This document shows positions 7,214-13,581 of a stretch of 13,581 bases of DNA, piece after piece. The translations under genes and the position numbers were made by a program. Source of the DNA: Pseudomonadota bacterium (GTDB taxonomy: Bacteria; Pseudomonadota; Gammaproteobacteria; Xanthomonadales; Xanthomonadaceae). The notes beneath the pieces were generated by a model. That model was not told the origin of the DNA and searched no databases. It saw only the letters and a program-made list of their open reading frames with translations. Location: the NCBI GenBank assembly GCA_023423605.1, contig JAFAFF010000342.1, forward strand, positions 1 through 13,581, read 5' to 3'. Each line of letters opens with the position of its first letter. Within the stretch, counting starts at the first letter, position 1.

Positions 7214-7765
7214 TCACAGCTCCTCCACCACCACGTTGCGGTTGGTGTAGATGCAGATGTCACCAGCGATACCGATGGCCTCGCTGGCGATCGTGCGTGC
7301 ATCAAGTTCGGTATGCGCCATCAACGCGCGCGCGGCCGACAACGCATAGGATCCACCGGAACCGATGGCGATGATTCCGTCTTCGGGTTCGATCACATCG
7401 CCGGTACCGCTGATGATGAGCGAGGTGTCCTTGTCGGCCACCGCCAGCAGCGCTTCCAGCTTGCCCAGACGACGTTCGGTACGCCAGTCCTTGGCAAGCT
7501 CCACCGCGGCGCGCTGCAGCTGCCCATGCTTCTCGAGCTTGGCTTCGAACAGTTCGAACAGGGTGAACGCATCGGCGGCGGCGCCGGCGAAACCGGCCAG
7601 CACCTGGCCGTCCCGGCCCAGCCGACGCACCTTCCGTGCGTTGCCCTTCATCACCGTATGGCCGAGCGTTACCTGGCCGTCGCCGGCAATGGCCACATGC
7701 TCGCCACGCCTTACGCAGACGATGGTGGTGGCGTGGAAAACGTTGGGATTCTGGCTGGGGTCCAT
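7214..7765 (-). CDS. hslV: ATP-dependent protease peptidase subunit HslV (ClpQ)
   Basis: HslV is the threonine peptidase of the HslVU complex, a bacterial relative of the proteasome beta subunit. The protein has 183 residues from the ATG at 7765, with GGAG 5 bases upstream. The catalytic N-terminal threonine of the mature enzyme corresponds to Thr13 ([10 protein letters not shown]), preceded by a 12-residue extension. No other ATG, GTG or TTG start lies between. Asp29 (AGDGQVTLG) and Lys45 ([10 protein letters not shown]) match Asp17 and Lys33 of mature E. coli HslV. The segments [25 protein letters not shown] and [15 protein letters not shown] are typical. The extension must be removed to expose Thr13; I recall the same extension in Xanthomonas HslV. 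A near-consensus sigma-32 promoter lies directly upstream, and a pilin gene (pilin 4) ends 99 bp upstream without a visible terminator. Confidence 0.98.
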   Translation of the reverse strand: MDPSQNPNVFHATTIVCVRRGEHVAIAGDGQVTLGHTVMKGNARKVRRLGRDGQVLAGFAGAAADAFTLFELFEAKLEKHGQLQRAAVELAKDWRTERRLGKLEALLAVADKDTSLIISGTGDVIEPEDGIIAIGSGGSYALSAARALMAHTELDARTIASEAIGIAGDICIYTNRNVVVEEL

Positions 7766-7792
7766 GGTCGCTCCGGGAGGCTGTCCGCAACG

Positions 7793-7821
7793 ACATGGGG
7801 CCAGTCCCGGCGGCGATCAAG
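7793..7821 (-). promoter_or_regulatory. Heat-shock (sigma-32/RpoH) promoter of hslVU
   Basis: On the minus strand, CTTGATC (7821-7815), a 14-base spacer and CCCCATGT (7800-7793) fit the E. coli sigma-32 consensus CTTGAAA-N13-14-CCCCATNT. The -10 element matches fully and the -35 has five of seven matches. Transcription would start near 7786, about 20 nt before the hslV ATG. hslVU is a classic heat-shock operon in E. coli, so position and gene identity support the call. Confidence 0.85.
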
Positions 7822-7864
7822 TCACGATGGCAGGCCGACGTTCAGCATTGCCACCCGGTCGTCC

Positions 7865-8398
7865 TCAGGGATATACCAGCACGTACTGCACGCGCGCGGC
7901 CACCGTGCCAGGCGTGGATGCGCCGGTGGCGTGGTAGCTGGCGAACCAGGACAGCACACCGATGCCGGTGTGATCGATCGGGACCTGTTGCGAATTGGTG
8001 TTGTCGTTCAGATCGATATCCTCACGATCTTCGTTCTGCACCACCACATCCACGTTCGTCGCCGTCCCCTGGTTGTCCAGGCGGCCGGCGGCGTTGTTGT
8101 CGCCAACATTCTGGAACAGCGCCTGCACGTTCTTCTGTTCGCATGGCTGCGCGCCCGATCCGACCACCACGTGGAACGGAATGGCCGCACCGCGTTGCCC
8201 GGCACTGACCAGCGAGTAACGGCTGATGCTCGGCAGCATCACGGTGAAATCGCCACCGTTGATGGGCCCGTTGCCGATGGGCTGCACGACACAGGTGTCA
8301 CTGACGACCTGGCCGGAGAAGGTCAACGTTCCCTGCTGTGCATGTGCCGGCACAGCGGCGGATGAGACGATGAGCATCGAGAGGAGGGCGGCTTTCAT
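7865..8398 (-). CDS. Fimbrial subunit (pilin 4), separated from the fimbrial cluster by hslVU
   Basis: This is a 177-residue secreted pilin. The ATG at 8398 has AAGGA 8 bases upstream; the open frame runs on to 8602, but only this start gives a signal peptide (ends at residue 20, VPAHA|QQGT). The mature protein begins GTLTFSGQVVSDTCVV, has Cys36 and Cys86, and ends VQYVLVYP, the chaperone-binding strand with its tyrosine. It is closest to pilin 3 (shared AAGRLDNQGTATNVDVVV-like core, DIDL-N-NSQ). It stands alone between xerC and hslV, about 4.6 kb from the chaperone gene, with no chaperone or usher of its own nearby. It therefore probably depends on the SMF-1 machinery or on another system elsewhere. 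It has a 233-bp leader region behind xerC. No terminator is visible before hslV. Confidence 0.88.
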   Translation of the reverse strand: MKAALLSMLIVSSAAVPAHAQQGTLTFSGQVVSDTCVVQPIGNGPINGGDFTVMLPSISRYSLVSAGQRGAAIPFHVVVGSGAQPCEQKNVQALFQNVGDNNAAGRLDNQGTATNVDVVVQNEDREDIDLNDNTNSQQVPIDHTGIGVLSWFASYHATGASTPGTVAARVQYVLVYP

Positions 8399-8631
8399 TG
8401 GCGGTTTCCTTGATGCCTGCCGGAGAAGGACGCCGGACAGGCGCGGTCGTGAAGACATGAACATATAGCCGCCGGACCCACGATGGCGCGCACCTGCGGC
8501 ACTGCCGACACCCCTTCGAAGCACTTCGCGTTTGTCGTCGCGCATCGCGACAACCGGCGTCGTCGGATAGCGGATGGCGTCACATGCAGCGGCAAGCCGC
8601 ACGCGTCGCCCATGCCCATATGCGACGACGG

Positions 8632-9534
8632 TTACTGACCGGTTCCGGTATCGCCTGAACCGCGACGCTTCGCGCGTGGATGCGCCGCGTCGTACACCTT
8701 GGCCAGGTGCTGGAAATCCAGATGGGTATAGATCTGTGTGGTCGCGATATCGGCATGCCCCAGCAGTTCCTGCACCCCGCGCAGGTCACCGGAGGATTCC
8801 AGGATATGACTGGCGAAACTGTGCCGCAGCATATGCGGATGCACGTGCTTGAACAGGCCCTGGCGTTGTGCGAGCTGCTTGATGCGTATCTGCACCGCAC
8901 GCTGGCTGATGGGGCCGTTACGCCCGGGAAACACCGGCGCACCTGCCGTGCCGGGCGTCTCTGCCCGCCACTCCAGCAGGGCCTGGCGTGCGGGTCGCCC
9001 GAACGGCACGCGGCGCTGGCGGTTGCCCTTGCCAAGCACGTTCACCAGGCCGGTCTCGAAATCGACATCCCGCCAGGTCAAGGCGCACAGTTCGCTCAGG
9101 CGCAGTCCCGAGGAATAGAAAAGTTCCAGCAGCGCGCGGTCGCGCCGACCCAGCTCACCGTCGGTCGGCAGCTCAACCAGCTGCACTGCCTCGTCGGCAT
9201 CCAGCACCTGGGGCAGACGACGCGGCGCACGCGGTGCCTTCAGGGCAAGCGTCGGATCGACTGCCAGCCGCCCGTGCCTGAGCTGCCAGGCGTAGTACCC
9301 CCGGCAGGCCGACAATCGGCGCTGCAGGCTTTTCGGCGACAGACCGCGGCGATGCTCATCGGCAATGAACGCACGCAGCTGCCCGGCATCCAGCGCGTCC
9401 ACGCCGGCATCGCGCGCCTGCGCCCACTGCTGCAACGCCAGCAGATCGCGCCGGTAGGCATCCAGCGTATGCGCGGACATCCGACGCTCCACCGCCAGGT
9501 ATTGCAGGAACGCCGGGATGGCATCGACACTCAC
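8632..9534 (-). CDS. xerC: Tyrosine recombinase XerC
   Basis: XerC, with XerD, resolves chromosome dimers at the dif site during division. The protein has 300 residues, a normal length. The N-terminal SAM-like domain (about 1-90, with [17 protein letters not shown]) precedes the catalytic domain. The full active-site set is present: Arg145 (SSGLRLSEL), Lys169 ([10 protein letters not shown]), His234 and Arg237 ([12 protein letters not shown]), His260 ([13 protein letters not shown]) and the nucleophile Tyr269. The start is a GTG at 9534, 6 bp after the DUF484 stop codon, with AGGG about 9 bases upstream. It is the last gene of the lptM-dapF-DUF484-xerC set. It is a housekeeping recombinase rather than a phage or integron integrase, because gene order and length match chromosomal xerC. 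Confidence 0.97.
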   Translation of the reverse strand: MSVDAIPAFLQYLAVERRMSAHTLDAYRRDLLALQQWAQARDAGVDALDAGQLRAFIADEHRRGLSPKSLQRRLSACRGYYAWQLRHGRLAVDPTLALKAPRAPRRLPQVLDADEAVQLVELPTDGELGRRDRALLELFYSSGLRLSELCALTWRDVDFETGLVNVLGKGNRQRRVPFGRPARQALLEWRAETPGTAGAPVFPGRNGPISQRAVQIRIKQLAQRQGLFKHVHPHMLRHSFASHILESSGDLRGVQELLGHADIATTQIYTHLDFQHLAKVYDAAHPRAKRRGSGDTGTGQ

Positions 9535-9540
9535 GATGGA

Positions 9541-10242
9541 CTAGCCCTGCCGTTCATCGCCCGCTGCGTGGGGGGCGAAACGCCGCAACGCAACCGCCAG
9601 CGCCTCACCCATCATGCGCAGGAACAGCGTGCCCATGCCGGGATAGAAACGATTGGCGTCGTGGCTGCCCACCGCGATCAGCCCGGTGCCTGGCAGCGGC
9701 AGCAGCGCAGTGGTCTGGACTTCCCCGGCACGCGCGCCATACAGCACCGCGTTCTTTTCCGGCTGCAGCCGGCCACACAATGGCTCGCCTTCCTTCAGGC
9801 AGTCGCGGAAGGGGCCAAGCAGCGGGCTGTCGGCGGCGATGACCTGCAGCCAGGGCGCCTCTTCCAGCCCGGCAACCGGCGCGTGCACCACCAGCCGTAC
9901 CAGGTCGCCGGCAAAATCTTCTTCCAGCGACGCGGCCATCGCGCGCAGCGTATCGGCGGCGTTGTCCTGCTTCATCAGTGCCAGGGTGAGCTGATGCGTG
10001 CGTACCGCCAGCCGCTCGTTGACCTGCGCCGTGGAAGACAGCTCGGCCAGGCGCCGCGAGAGTTCGCGGTTCTTGTCGCGCAGCACGTCCAGCTGGTAGC
10101 TGGCCAACGACGCGGTAGGACCATCATCGCGCGGCACCACCAGGGTAAGCGCCAGGTCCGGGAACTGTTTGAGGAAGTCCGGATGGCGACGCAGCCAGGC
10201 GGCGACCTCATGTCCTGCAAGTTTTTCCTGGGTTGCACTCAT
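9541..10242 (-). CDS. DUF484 family protein (YigA-like)
   Basis: This 233-residue cytoplasmic protein is of the DUF484 family, which usually sits between dapF and xerC. The N-terminal segment [19 protein letters not shown] is characteristic. A short coiled coil covers about residues 50-85 ([17 protein letters not shown]). The rest resembles the GAF-like fold predicted for this family, ending in a helix rich in Leu and Arg. The ATG at 10242 overlaps the dapF stop codon as ATGA and has GGGGAG 8 bases upstream, which suggests translational coupling; an ATG three codons earlier is possible. No enzymatic function is established for the family, and I see no catalytic motif. A link to XerC or cell-wall functions is suggested only by conserved gene order. 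Confidence 0.9.
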   Translation of the reverse strand: MSATQEKLAGHEVAAWLRRHPDFLKQFPDLALTLVVPRDDGPTASLASYQLDVLRDKNRELSRRLAELSSTAQVNERLAVRTHQLTLALMKQDNAADTLRAMAASLEEDFAGDLVRLVVHAPVAGLEEAPWLQVIAADSPLLGPFRDCLKEGEPLCGRLQPEKNAVLYGARAGEVQTTALLPLPGTGLIAVGSHDANRFYPGMGTLFLRMMGEALAVALRRFAPHAAGDERQG

Positions 10243-11090
10243 GCACACCACTCCCCTTCAAAGACGAATGCCGTTGGCCCGGACATCACCACGGGGTGCC
10301 CGTCGCCCTGCCACTGGATACGCAGTTCGCCACCGGGCAGGCTGACGCGCGCATCCTTCGCCAGGCGGCCGCGCTGCATCAACGATACCGCCGCGGCACA
10401 GGCGCCACTGCCACAGGCCAGTGTCTCCCCTACGCCACGCTCGTAGACGCGCAGGCGCACGTGGTCCGGTTCGACCACCTGCGCAAAGCCGACATTCACC
10501 GATTCCGGGAAGGACGCATGCTGCTGCAGCAGCGGACCCAGGCGTTCAACCGGTGCCGCATCGATCAGGCCGACTTCGATCACGGCATGCGGATTGCCCA
10601 TCGACACCGCACCGAAGCGCACGCTCTCGCCCTGCAGCGGCAACAGGTATTCACCGCGCGGGTGCGCGAATCCCACCAGCGGCACATGTTCCGGCTCGAA
10701 GCGGGGCACGCCCATTTCCACGGCGAAGTGGCCGTTGCCCAGGTCGCGCACCGCATGGCTGGCGAGCGGACTGTCGATGGTGAGTTCCGCGGTGCCAACG
10801 GCGCCGGCACGCACCAGCCAGGCCGCTACGCAGCGCGCGCCATTGCCACATTGCTGCGACGCCGAACCATCCGCGTTCCAGATGCGGTACGACGCCACCG
10901 AACCTGCTGTGCGTGGCGCTTCGATGGTGATGATCTGGTCGCAACCGACGCCGGTGTGGCGATCGGCCAGGCGTGCTGCCAGCGCAGGCGATGGCGGCAT
11001 GCCGCCGTCACGCAGATCCATCATCACGAAGTCGTTGCCGGCGCCGTGCATCTTGCTGAAGCGAAACATTCCCTGCACCGCGTTATTCAT
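10239..11090 (-). CDS. dapF: Diaminopimelate epimerase DapF
   Basis: DapF converts LL- to meso-diaminopimelate, the precursor of lysine and of peptidoglycan cross-bridges, without a cofactor. The protein has 283 residues if the ATG at 11090 is used. [15 protein letters not shown] starts the conserved N-terminus. The two catalytic cysteines are Cys81 ([14 protein letters not shown]) and Cys226 ([13 protein letters not shown]). SMGNPHAV at 163-170 and [14 protein letters not shown] at 216-229 are family signatures. This start overlaps the end of lptM by 8 bp. ATGs at 11096 and 11069 are alternatives, and none has an ideal ribosome-binding site, so reinitiation after lptM is likely. The frame stays open to 11300 upstream, but that part is antisense-like, low-complexity sequence inside lptM. 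Confidence 0.96.
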   Translation of the reverse strand: MNNAVQGMFRFSKMHGAGNDFVMMDLRDGGMPPSPALAARLADRHTGVGCDQIITIEAPRTAGSVASYRIWNADGSASQQCGNGARCVAAWLVRAGAVGTAELTIDSPLASHAVRDLGNGHFAVEMGVPRFEPEHVPLVGFAHPRGEYLLPLQGESVRFGAVSMGNPHAVIEVGLIDAAPVERLGPLLQQHASFPESVNVGFAQVVEPDHVRLRVYERGVGETLACGSGACAAAVSLMQRGRLAKDARVSLPGGELRIQWQGDGHPVVMSGPTAFVFEGEWCA

Positions 11091-11364
11091 TCCCATCGTC
11101 GACCGCATCGTCGATTTCCGGCGAAACAGGATCCGGAACGCTGGCTGGATTGCCAGCATCGCCGTCCTGTGTGGCGGGCGGCGGCGTGTCCTGGTCCTGC
11201 TGGCCGTCGTCGGCCGCCGGCGCATCGACCGGCTCGACGACCTCTTCCACCGGTACCGGCTGCTGTGGCATGACCAGCGGGCCCTTGTTGCCGCAGGCAC
11301 TGAGGAACAGCAGCGTGGATGCTGCCAGCGAAATCAGGATCAGATGTCGGTGGGGATTCTTCAT
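11083..11364 (-). CDS. lptM: LptM (YifL)-like small outer-membrane lipoprotein
   Basis: This 93-residue lipoprotein is encoded directly before dapF, as in many gammaproteobacteria. [16 protein letters not shown] opens a signal peptide ending in the lipobox LSAC, with the lipidated residue at Cys24. The sequence right after it, [10 protein letters not shown], matches the CG-KGPL-P signature of LptM (YifL), which in E. coli helps the LptD LPS translocon mature. The remaining 60 or so residues are an acidic, Pro/Ala/Asp-rich tail with no predicted fold, longer than in E. coli (67 residues in total). The ATG at 11364 has no separate Shine-Dalgarno, and a -10-like box lies 6 bp upstream. Its last codons overlap the dapF start. 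Confidence 0.85.
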   Translation of the reverse strand: MKNPHRHLILISLAASTLLFLSACGNKGPLVMPQQPVPVEEVVEPVDAPAADDGQQDQDTPPPATQDGDAGNPASVPDPVSPEIDDAVDDGNE

Positions 11365-11370
11365 GCCCCG

Positions 11371-11376
11371 AGTATA
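11371..11376 (-). promoter_or_regulatory. Putative -10 box for the lptM-dapF-DUF484-xerC operon
   Basis: TATACT on the minus strand matches the sigma-70 -10 consensus at five of six positions. It ends 6 bases before the lptM ATG, so transcription would begin at or next to the start codon and give a leaderless message. No good -35 hexamer sits at standard spacing; TGG-C just upstream is one base off an extended -10. Moderate support only. Confidence 0.4.
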
Positions 11377-11413
11377 GCCACTGCCGGCTTTCCGTCGCGT
11401 CACCGCCAATCGC

Positions 11414-11438
11414 GTAGTGCCGGGCGGGCATACCGGCA
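11414..11438 (+). repeat. SMAG-type GTAG palindrome, cluster member A
   Basis: GTAG is followed by TGCCGG and, after a 9-base loop, CCGGCA. It is the most degenerate member of the cluster between the DUF454 gene and lptM, and its stem matches the elements in the hslV-hslU gap rather than its neighbours. Confidence 0.6.
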
Positions 11439-11444
11439 GGCGTC

Positions 11445-11467
11445 GTAGAGCCGGGCTCTGCCCGGCT
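11445..11467 (+). repeat. SMAG-type GTAG palindrome, cluster member B
   Basis: GTAG plus a perfect 8-bp stem (AGCCGGGC / GCCCGGCT) with a TCT loop. Together with flanking bases it is repeated almost exactly as member C, 43 bp further on. Confidence 0.8.
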
Positions 11468-11487
11468 GAGGCATTGCCGCAGGTGTC

Positions 11488-11510
11488 GTAGAGCCGGGCT
11501 CTGCCCGGCT
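11488..11510 (+). repeat. SMAG-type GTAG palindrome, cluster member C
   Basis: Identical in stem, loop and GTAG head to member B, in direct orientation 43 bp away. The flanking bases GTC before and GAGG-CATT-CCGC after are also shared, so B and C look like a tandem duplication of one unit of about 43 bp. Confidence 0.8.
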
Positions 11511-11526
11511 GAGGGCATTACCGCGC

Positions 11527-11549
11527 AGCGGGGCAGAGCCCCGCTCTAC
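11527..11549 (-). repeat. SMAG-type GTAG palindrome, cluster member D (inverted)
   Basis: Read on the minus strand: GTAG, then an 8-bp stem (AGCGGGGC / GCCCCGCT) with a TCT loop. It faces member C across 16 bp and so forms the head-to-head dimer arrangement common for REP-type elements. It lies 31 bp past the DUF454 stop codon. Confidence 0.8.
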
Positions 11550-11579
11550 ACGGCAGGTGCCGCGCGACATCCCGTGTAT

Positions 11580-12002
11580 TCAGGACGCCGGCGGCAACGG
11601 GCGTGTCCACAGCCAGATCGCCACCACGGTCATGCTGCCGATGGACAGCCATTTCACCCAGGCCACCGGCACGCACCACAGCATGATGCCCGCGCATACC
11701 GCCATGGTGATCGTCGCCATCCACTTGCCATGGCGGCTTACCGCGCCGTGCGCCTGCCAGTTGCGGATGGCCGGGCCGAAGCGCGGATGCTGCAGGAGCC
11801 AATTGTGCAGGCGCTCGGACCCGCGCGAAGCGGCCCATGCCGATATCAGGATGAAGACCGTCGTCGGCAGTCCCGGAACAAAGATGCCGACAATGCCGGT
11901 ACCCAGACTGGCGTACGCCAGCAGCCACCATGCCCATCTGAAGCGGACCGGGCGGCCGGGCGGCTGGGCATCACGGACTGCTGGACGTTCGGACAGGCTC
12001 AT
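11580..12002 (-). CDS. DUF454 family inner-membrane protein (YbaN-like)
   Basis: This 140-residue membrane protein is similar to E. coli YbaN. A basic, Pro-rich N-terminal stretch (about 1-22) leads into a first membrane helix with the family signature GIVGIFVPGLPTTVFILISA (about 36-55). The cytosolic motif SERLHNWLLQHPRFGPAIRNW follows in two parts (about 62-82), then two more hydrophobic segments (about 94-134). The ATG at 12002 is chosen because it starts close to the family's usual length; no clear ribosome-binding site is visible, and the frame continues to 12071. Function of the family is unknown. It lies 90 bp after ptrB and could share its transcript; the SMAG cluster lies between it and lptM. 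Confidence 0.85.
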   Translation of the reverse strand: MSLSERPAVRDAQPPGRPVRFRWAWWLLAYASLGTGIVGIFVPGLPTTVFILISAWAASRGSERLHNWLLQHPRFGPAIRNWQAHGAVSRHGKWMATITMAVCAGIMLWCVPVAWVKWLSIGSMTVVAIWLWTRPLPPAS

Positions 12003-12061
12003 GACGACAAGGATACCGATTCCCGATGCCAGGCTGCGCGCAGCCAGCAGCACACAGTGTC

Positions 12062-12082
12062 GCCGGGCCACCAGGGCCCGGC
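12062..12082. repeat. Perfect 8-bp stem-loop after ptrB, REP-like
   Basis: GCCGGGCC / GGCCCGGC with a 5-base loop starts 10 bp after the ptrB stop codon. It lacks both a GTAG head and a T-run. It may be a decayed SMAG-type element or a transcript 3'-end structure. Confidence 0.45.
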
Positions 12083-12092
12083 AACGCCAGTG

Positions 12093-13581
12093 TCATGGGC
12101 TGTGGATACCCAGCTGGTCCAGCACGAACGCGTACGATTCAGCCATTTCCTGGTAGCGCCGGAAACGTCCGGACTTGCCGCCGTGACCGGCCTCCATGTT
12201 CGTACGGAACACGATCGGATGTCTGCCGGTATTGTCATCGCGCAGCCGCGCCACCCACTTGGCCGGCTCCCAGTACTGCACCTGCGAATCCCACAGGCCG
12301 GTGCCGACGAACATCGCCGGGTAAGCCTGCCTGGACACGTTGTCGTACGGCGAATACTTCAGCATGTATTCGTAGAACGGCTGCTGTTCCGGATTGCCCC
12401 ACTCATCGTATTCGTTGGTGGTCAGCGGAATGCTGGCATCCAGCATCGTCGTCACCACGTCCACGAACGGCACCTGGGCCACCATCACCCGGTAATCCTG
12501 CGGCGCCTGGTTGGCCACCGCGCCCATCAGCAGGCCACCGGCACTGCCACCGGAAGCCGCCACCCGATCCTTCGCCGCCCAGCCCTGCGCTACCAGCCCA
12601 CGGGTGACATCGAAGAAGTCGTTGAAGGTGTTCTGCTTGTGCAGCAGCTTGCCGTTCTCATACCAGTCGCGGCCCATTTCCTGGCCTCCACGGATATGCG
12701 CGATGGCATACACCACGCCGCGGTCCAGCAGGCTCACCGCGGTCTGGTTGAAGTACGGGTCCATCGACATGCCGTAGCTGCCGTAGGCGTACTGGAACAG
12801 CGCGCCGGTGCCATCCTTCTGGTAGCCCTTGCGGTAGACCAGCGACACCGGCACCTTCACGCCATCGCGGGCAGTGACCCACACGCGCTCGGTTTCATAC
12901 TTCGACGCGTCGTATCCGATCACCGGCTGCTGCTTCAACTGGCGGCGCTCGCCGGTCTGCGTGTTGAGTTCATACACCGTGGTCGGCGTGGTCATCGAGG
13001 TATAGGCATATCGCAACCACGGTGTATCGGCTTCGGTGTTGTCACCCAGGCCCATCGAATACGCGGATTCATCTGCCTTGACGTAGTCGGTGCGGCCGTC
13101 CTTGAACAACAGGCGGATGCGCTCCAGGCCTTCGGAACGCTCGGCGATGGCGCTGAAGCCGTCGAACAGCTCGAAGCCTTCGATGTAGACCGCCGGGTCA
13201 TGTGCGATCCAGTCCTGCCATTGCCCGCGCGACGTCGCGTCGGTCGGCGCGGTGACCAGCTTGAAATTCTTCGCCCCTTCATTGGTGCGGATCACCCAGC
13301 GTCCGTCGAAATGATCGGCGTCATACTCCACGTCGCGTTGGCGCGGTGCCAGTACGGTGAAGCGTGCCGGATCGCTGGCCGGGGCATAACGCTCCTCGGA
13401 AGTCACCGTGCTGTGCAGGCCGATGGTGATGAAGCGATCGTCGCGGGTGCGGCCGATGCCCATGTAGAAACTGTCGTCGTCTTCTTCGTAGACAACCGTA
13501 TCGGCACTGGCCGGCGTGCCCAGCACATGCTTCTTCACGCGCACGGTGAGCAGCGTCTCCGGATCGTTTTCCACATACAGC
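12093..13581 (-). CDS. ptrB: Oligopeptidase B (S9 serine peptidase), N-terminus cut by window edge
   Basis: This enzyme cleaves short peptides after basic residues (Arg, Lys). About 496 codons are visible and the frame is open to the right edge (LYVENDPETLL), so about 200 N-terminal residues are missing compared with the roughly 690-residue family; an apparent GTG start at 13574 is just an internal valine. The visible part covers the end of the beta-propeller and the whole alpha/beta-hydrolase domain. Numbered from that valine, the catalytic triad is Ser344 (GGSAGG), Asp429 (GLWDSQVQYWEPAKW) and His464 (EAGHGGKSGRF). GSYGMSMDPYFN, HIRGGQEMGRDWYENGK and QVPFVDVVTTMLD match E. coli PtrB closely and distinguish it from prolyl oligopeptidase. 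It is probably cytoplasmic or periplasmic depending on the unseen N-terminus. Confidence 0.95.
   Translation of the reverse strand, partial: LYVENDPETLLTVRVKKHVLGTPASADTVVYEEDDDSFYMGIGRTRDDRFITIGLHSTVTSEERYAPASDPARFTVLAPRQRDVEYDADHFDGRWVIRTNEGAKNFKLVTAPTDATSRGQWQDWIAHDPAVYIEGFELFDGFSAIAERSEGLERIRLLFKDGRTDYVKADESAYSMGLGDNTEADTPWLRYAYTSMTTPTTVYELNTQTGERRQLKQQPVIGYDASKYETERVWVTARDGVKVPVSLVYRKGYQKDGTGALFQYAYGSYGMSMDPYFNQTAVSLLDRGVVYAIAHIRGGQEMGRDWYENGKLLHKQNTFNDFFDVTRGLVAQGWAAKDRVAASGGSAGGLLMGAVANQAPQDYRVMVAQVPFVDVVTTMLDASIPLTTNEYDEWGNPEQQPFYEYMLKYSPYDNVSRQAYPAMFVGTGLWDSQVQYWEPAKWVARLRDDNTGRHPIVFRTNMEAGHGGKSGRFRRYQEMAESYAFVLDQLGIHSP

Noticed and set aside
8589..8600. Terminator after xerC (GCGGC-AA-GCCGC)
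   Set aside because: Loop of two bases is too small, the stem is short and no T-run follows on the minus strand.
8632..9534. Integrase of a mobile element near fimbrial genes
   Set aside because: Its length, full XerC active site and place after dapF-DUF484 identify the chromosomal XerC; no att-like repeats or phage genes are nearby.
8680..10446. 588-codon plus-strand open frame opposite xerC, DUF484 and dapF
   Set aside because: The opposite strand encodes three conserved proteins with intact active sites; this frame has no recognisable motif.
11414..11549. CRISPR array suggested by regularly repeated units
   Set aside because: Repeats are short palindromes with GTAG heads, only two are spaced equally, one is inverted, and the spacers are themselves partly repeated; no cas genes are present.

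Overview
The window looks like chromosome from the Stenotrophomonas maltophilia complex (Xanthomonadaceae). Four things point there: high GC content, an SMF-1-type chaperone/usher fimbrial locus, an HslV protein with the extended N-terminus I recall from Xanthomonadaceae, and short GTAG-headed palindromes that match the SMAG repeat family of S. maltophilia. Every convincing gene is on the minus strand, so transcription runs from high to low coordinates. The long plus-strand open frames are antisense shadows of these genes.

Layout in transcription order. (1) 13581-12093: 3' part of oligopeptidase B (ptrB). (2) 12002-11580: a DUF454/YbaN-like inner-membrane protein. (3) 11549-11414: a cluster of four SMAG-type palindromes. 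(4) 11364-8632: the tightly packed set lptM-dapF-DUF484-xerC, the same order as yifL(lptM)-dapF-yigA-xerC in E. coli. (5) 8398-7865: an orphan fimbrial subunit (pilin 4). (6) 7765-5708: hslV and hslU, the ClpYQ protease, behind a near-consensus heat-shock sigma-32 promoter. The gap between the two genes carries two REP-like palindromes. (7) 5582-5034 and 4716-4174: two more pilins (3 and 2). The second ends in a clear intrinsic terminator. (8) 3942-1: the smf-1-like major pilin, its periplasmic chaperone and its outer-membrane usher. The usher lacks only its last residues at the left edge, and any tip adhesin would lie beyond that edge.

The most unusual feature is the fimbrial region. Four complete pilin genes accompany one chaperone and one usher. 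They form two sequence subgroups: smf-1 with pilin 2, and pilin 3 with pilin 4. The pilin 3/4 pair is split by the heat-shock hslVU operon. All four proteins keep a signal peptide, two cysteines and the C-terminal tyrosine-ending strand needed for chaperone binding, so all look functional. A terminator, intercistronic hairpins and a shared upstream 7-mer suggest separately controlled pilin expression feeding one secretion pore. The remaining genes are ordinary housekeeping genes: lipoprotein/LPS assembly, lysine and peptidoglycan precursor synthesis, chromosome dimer resolution and proteolysis.
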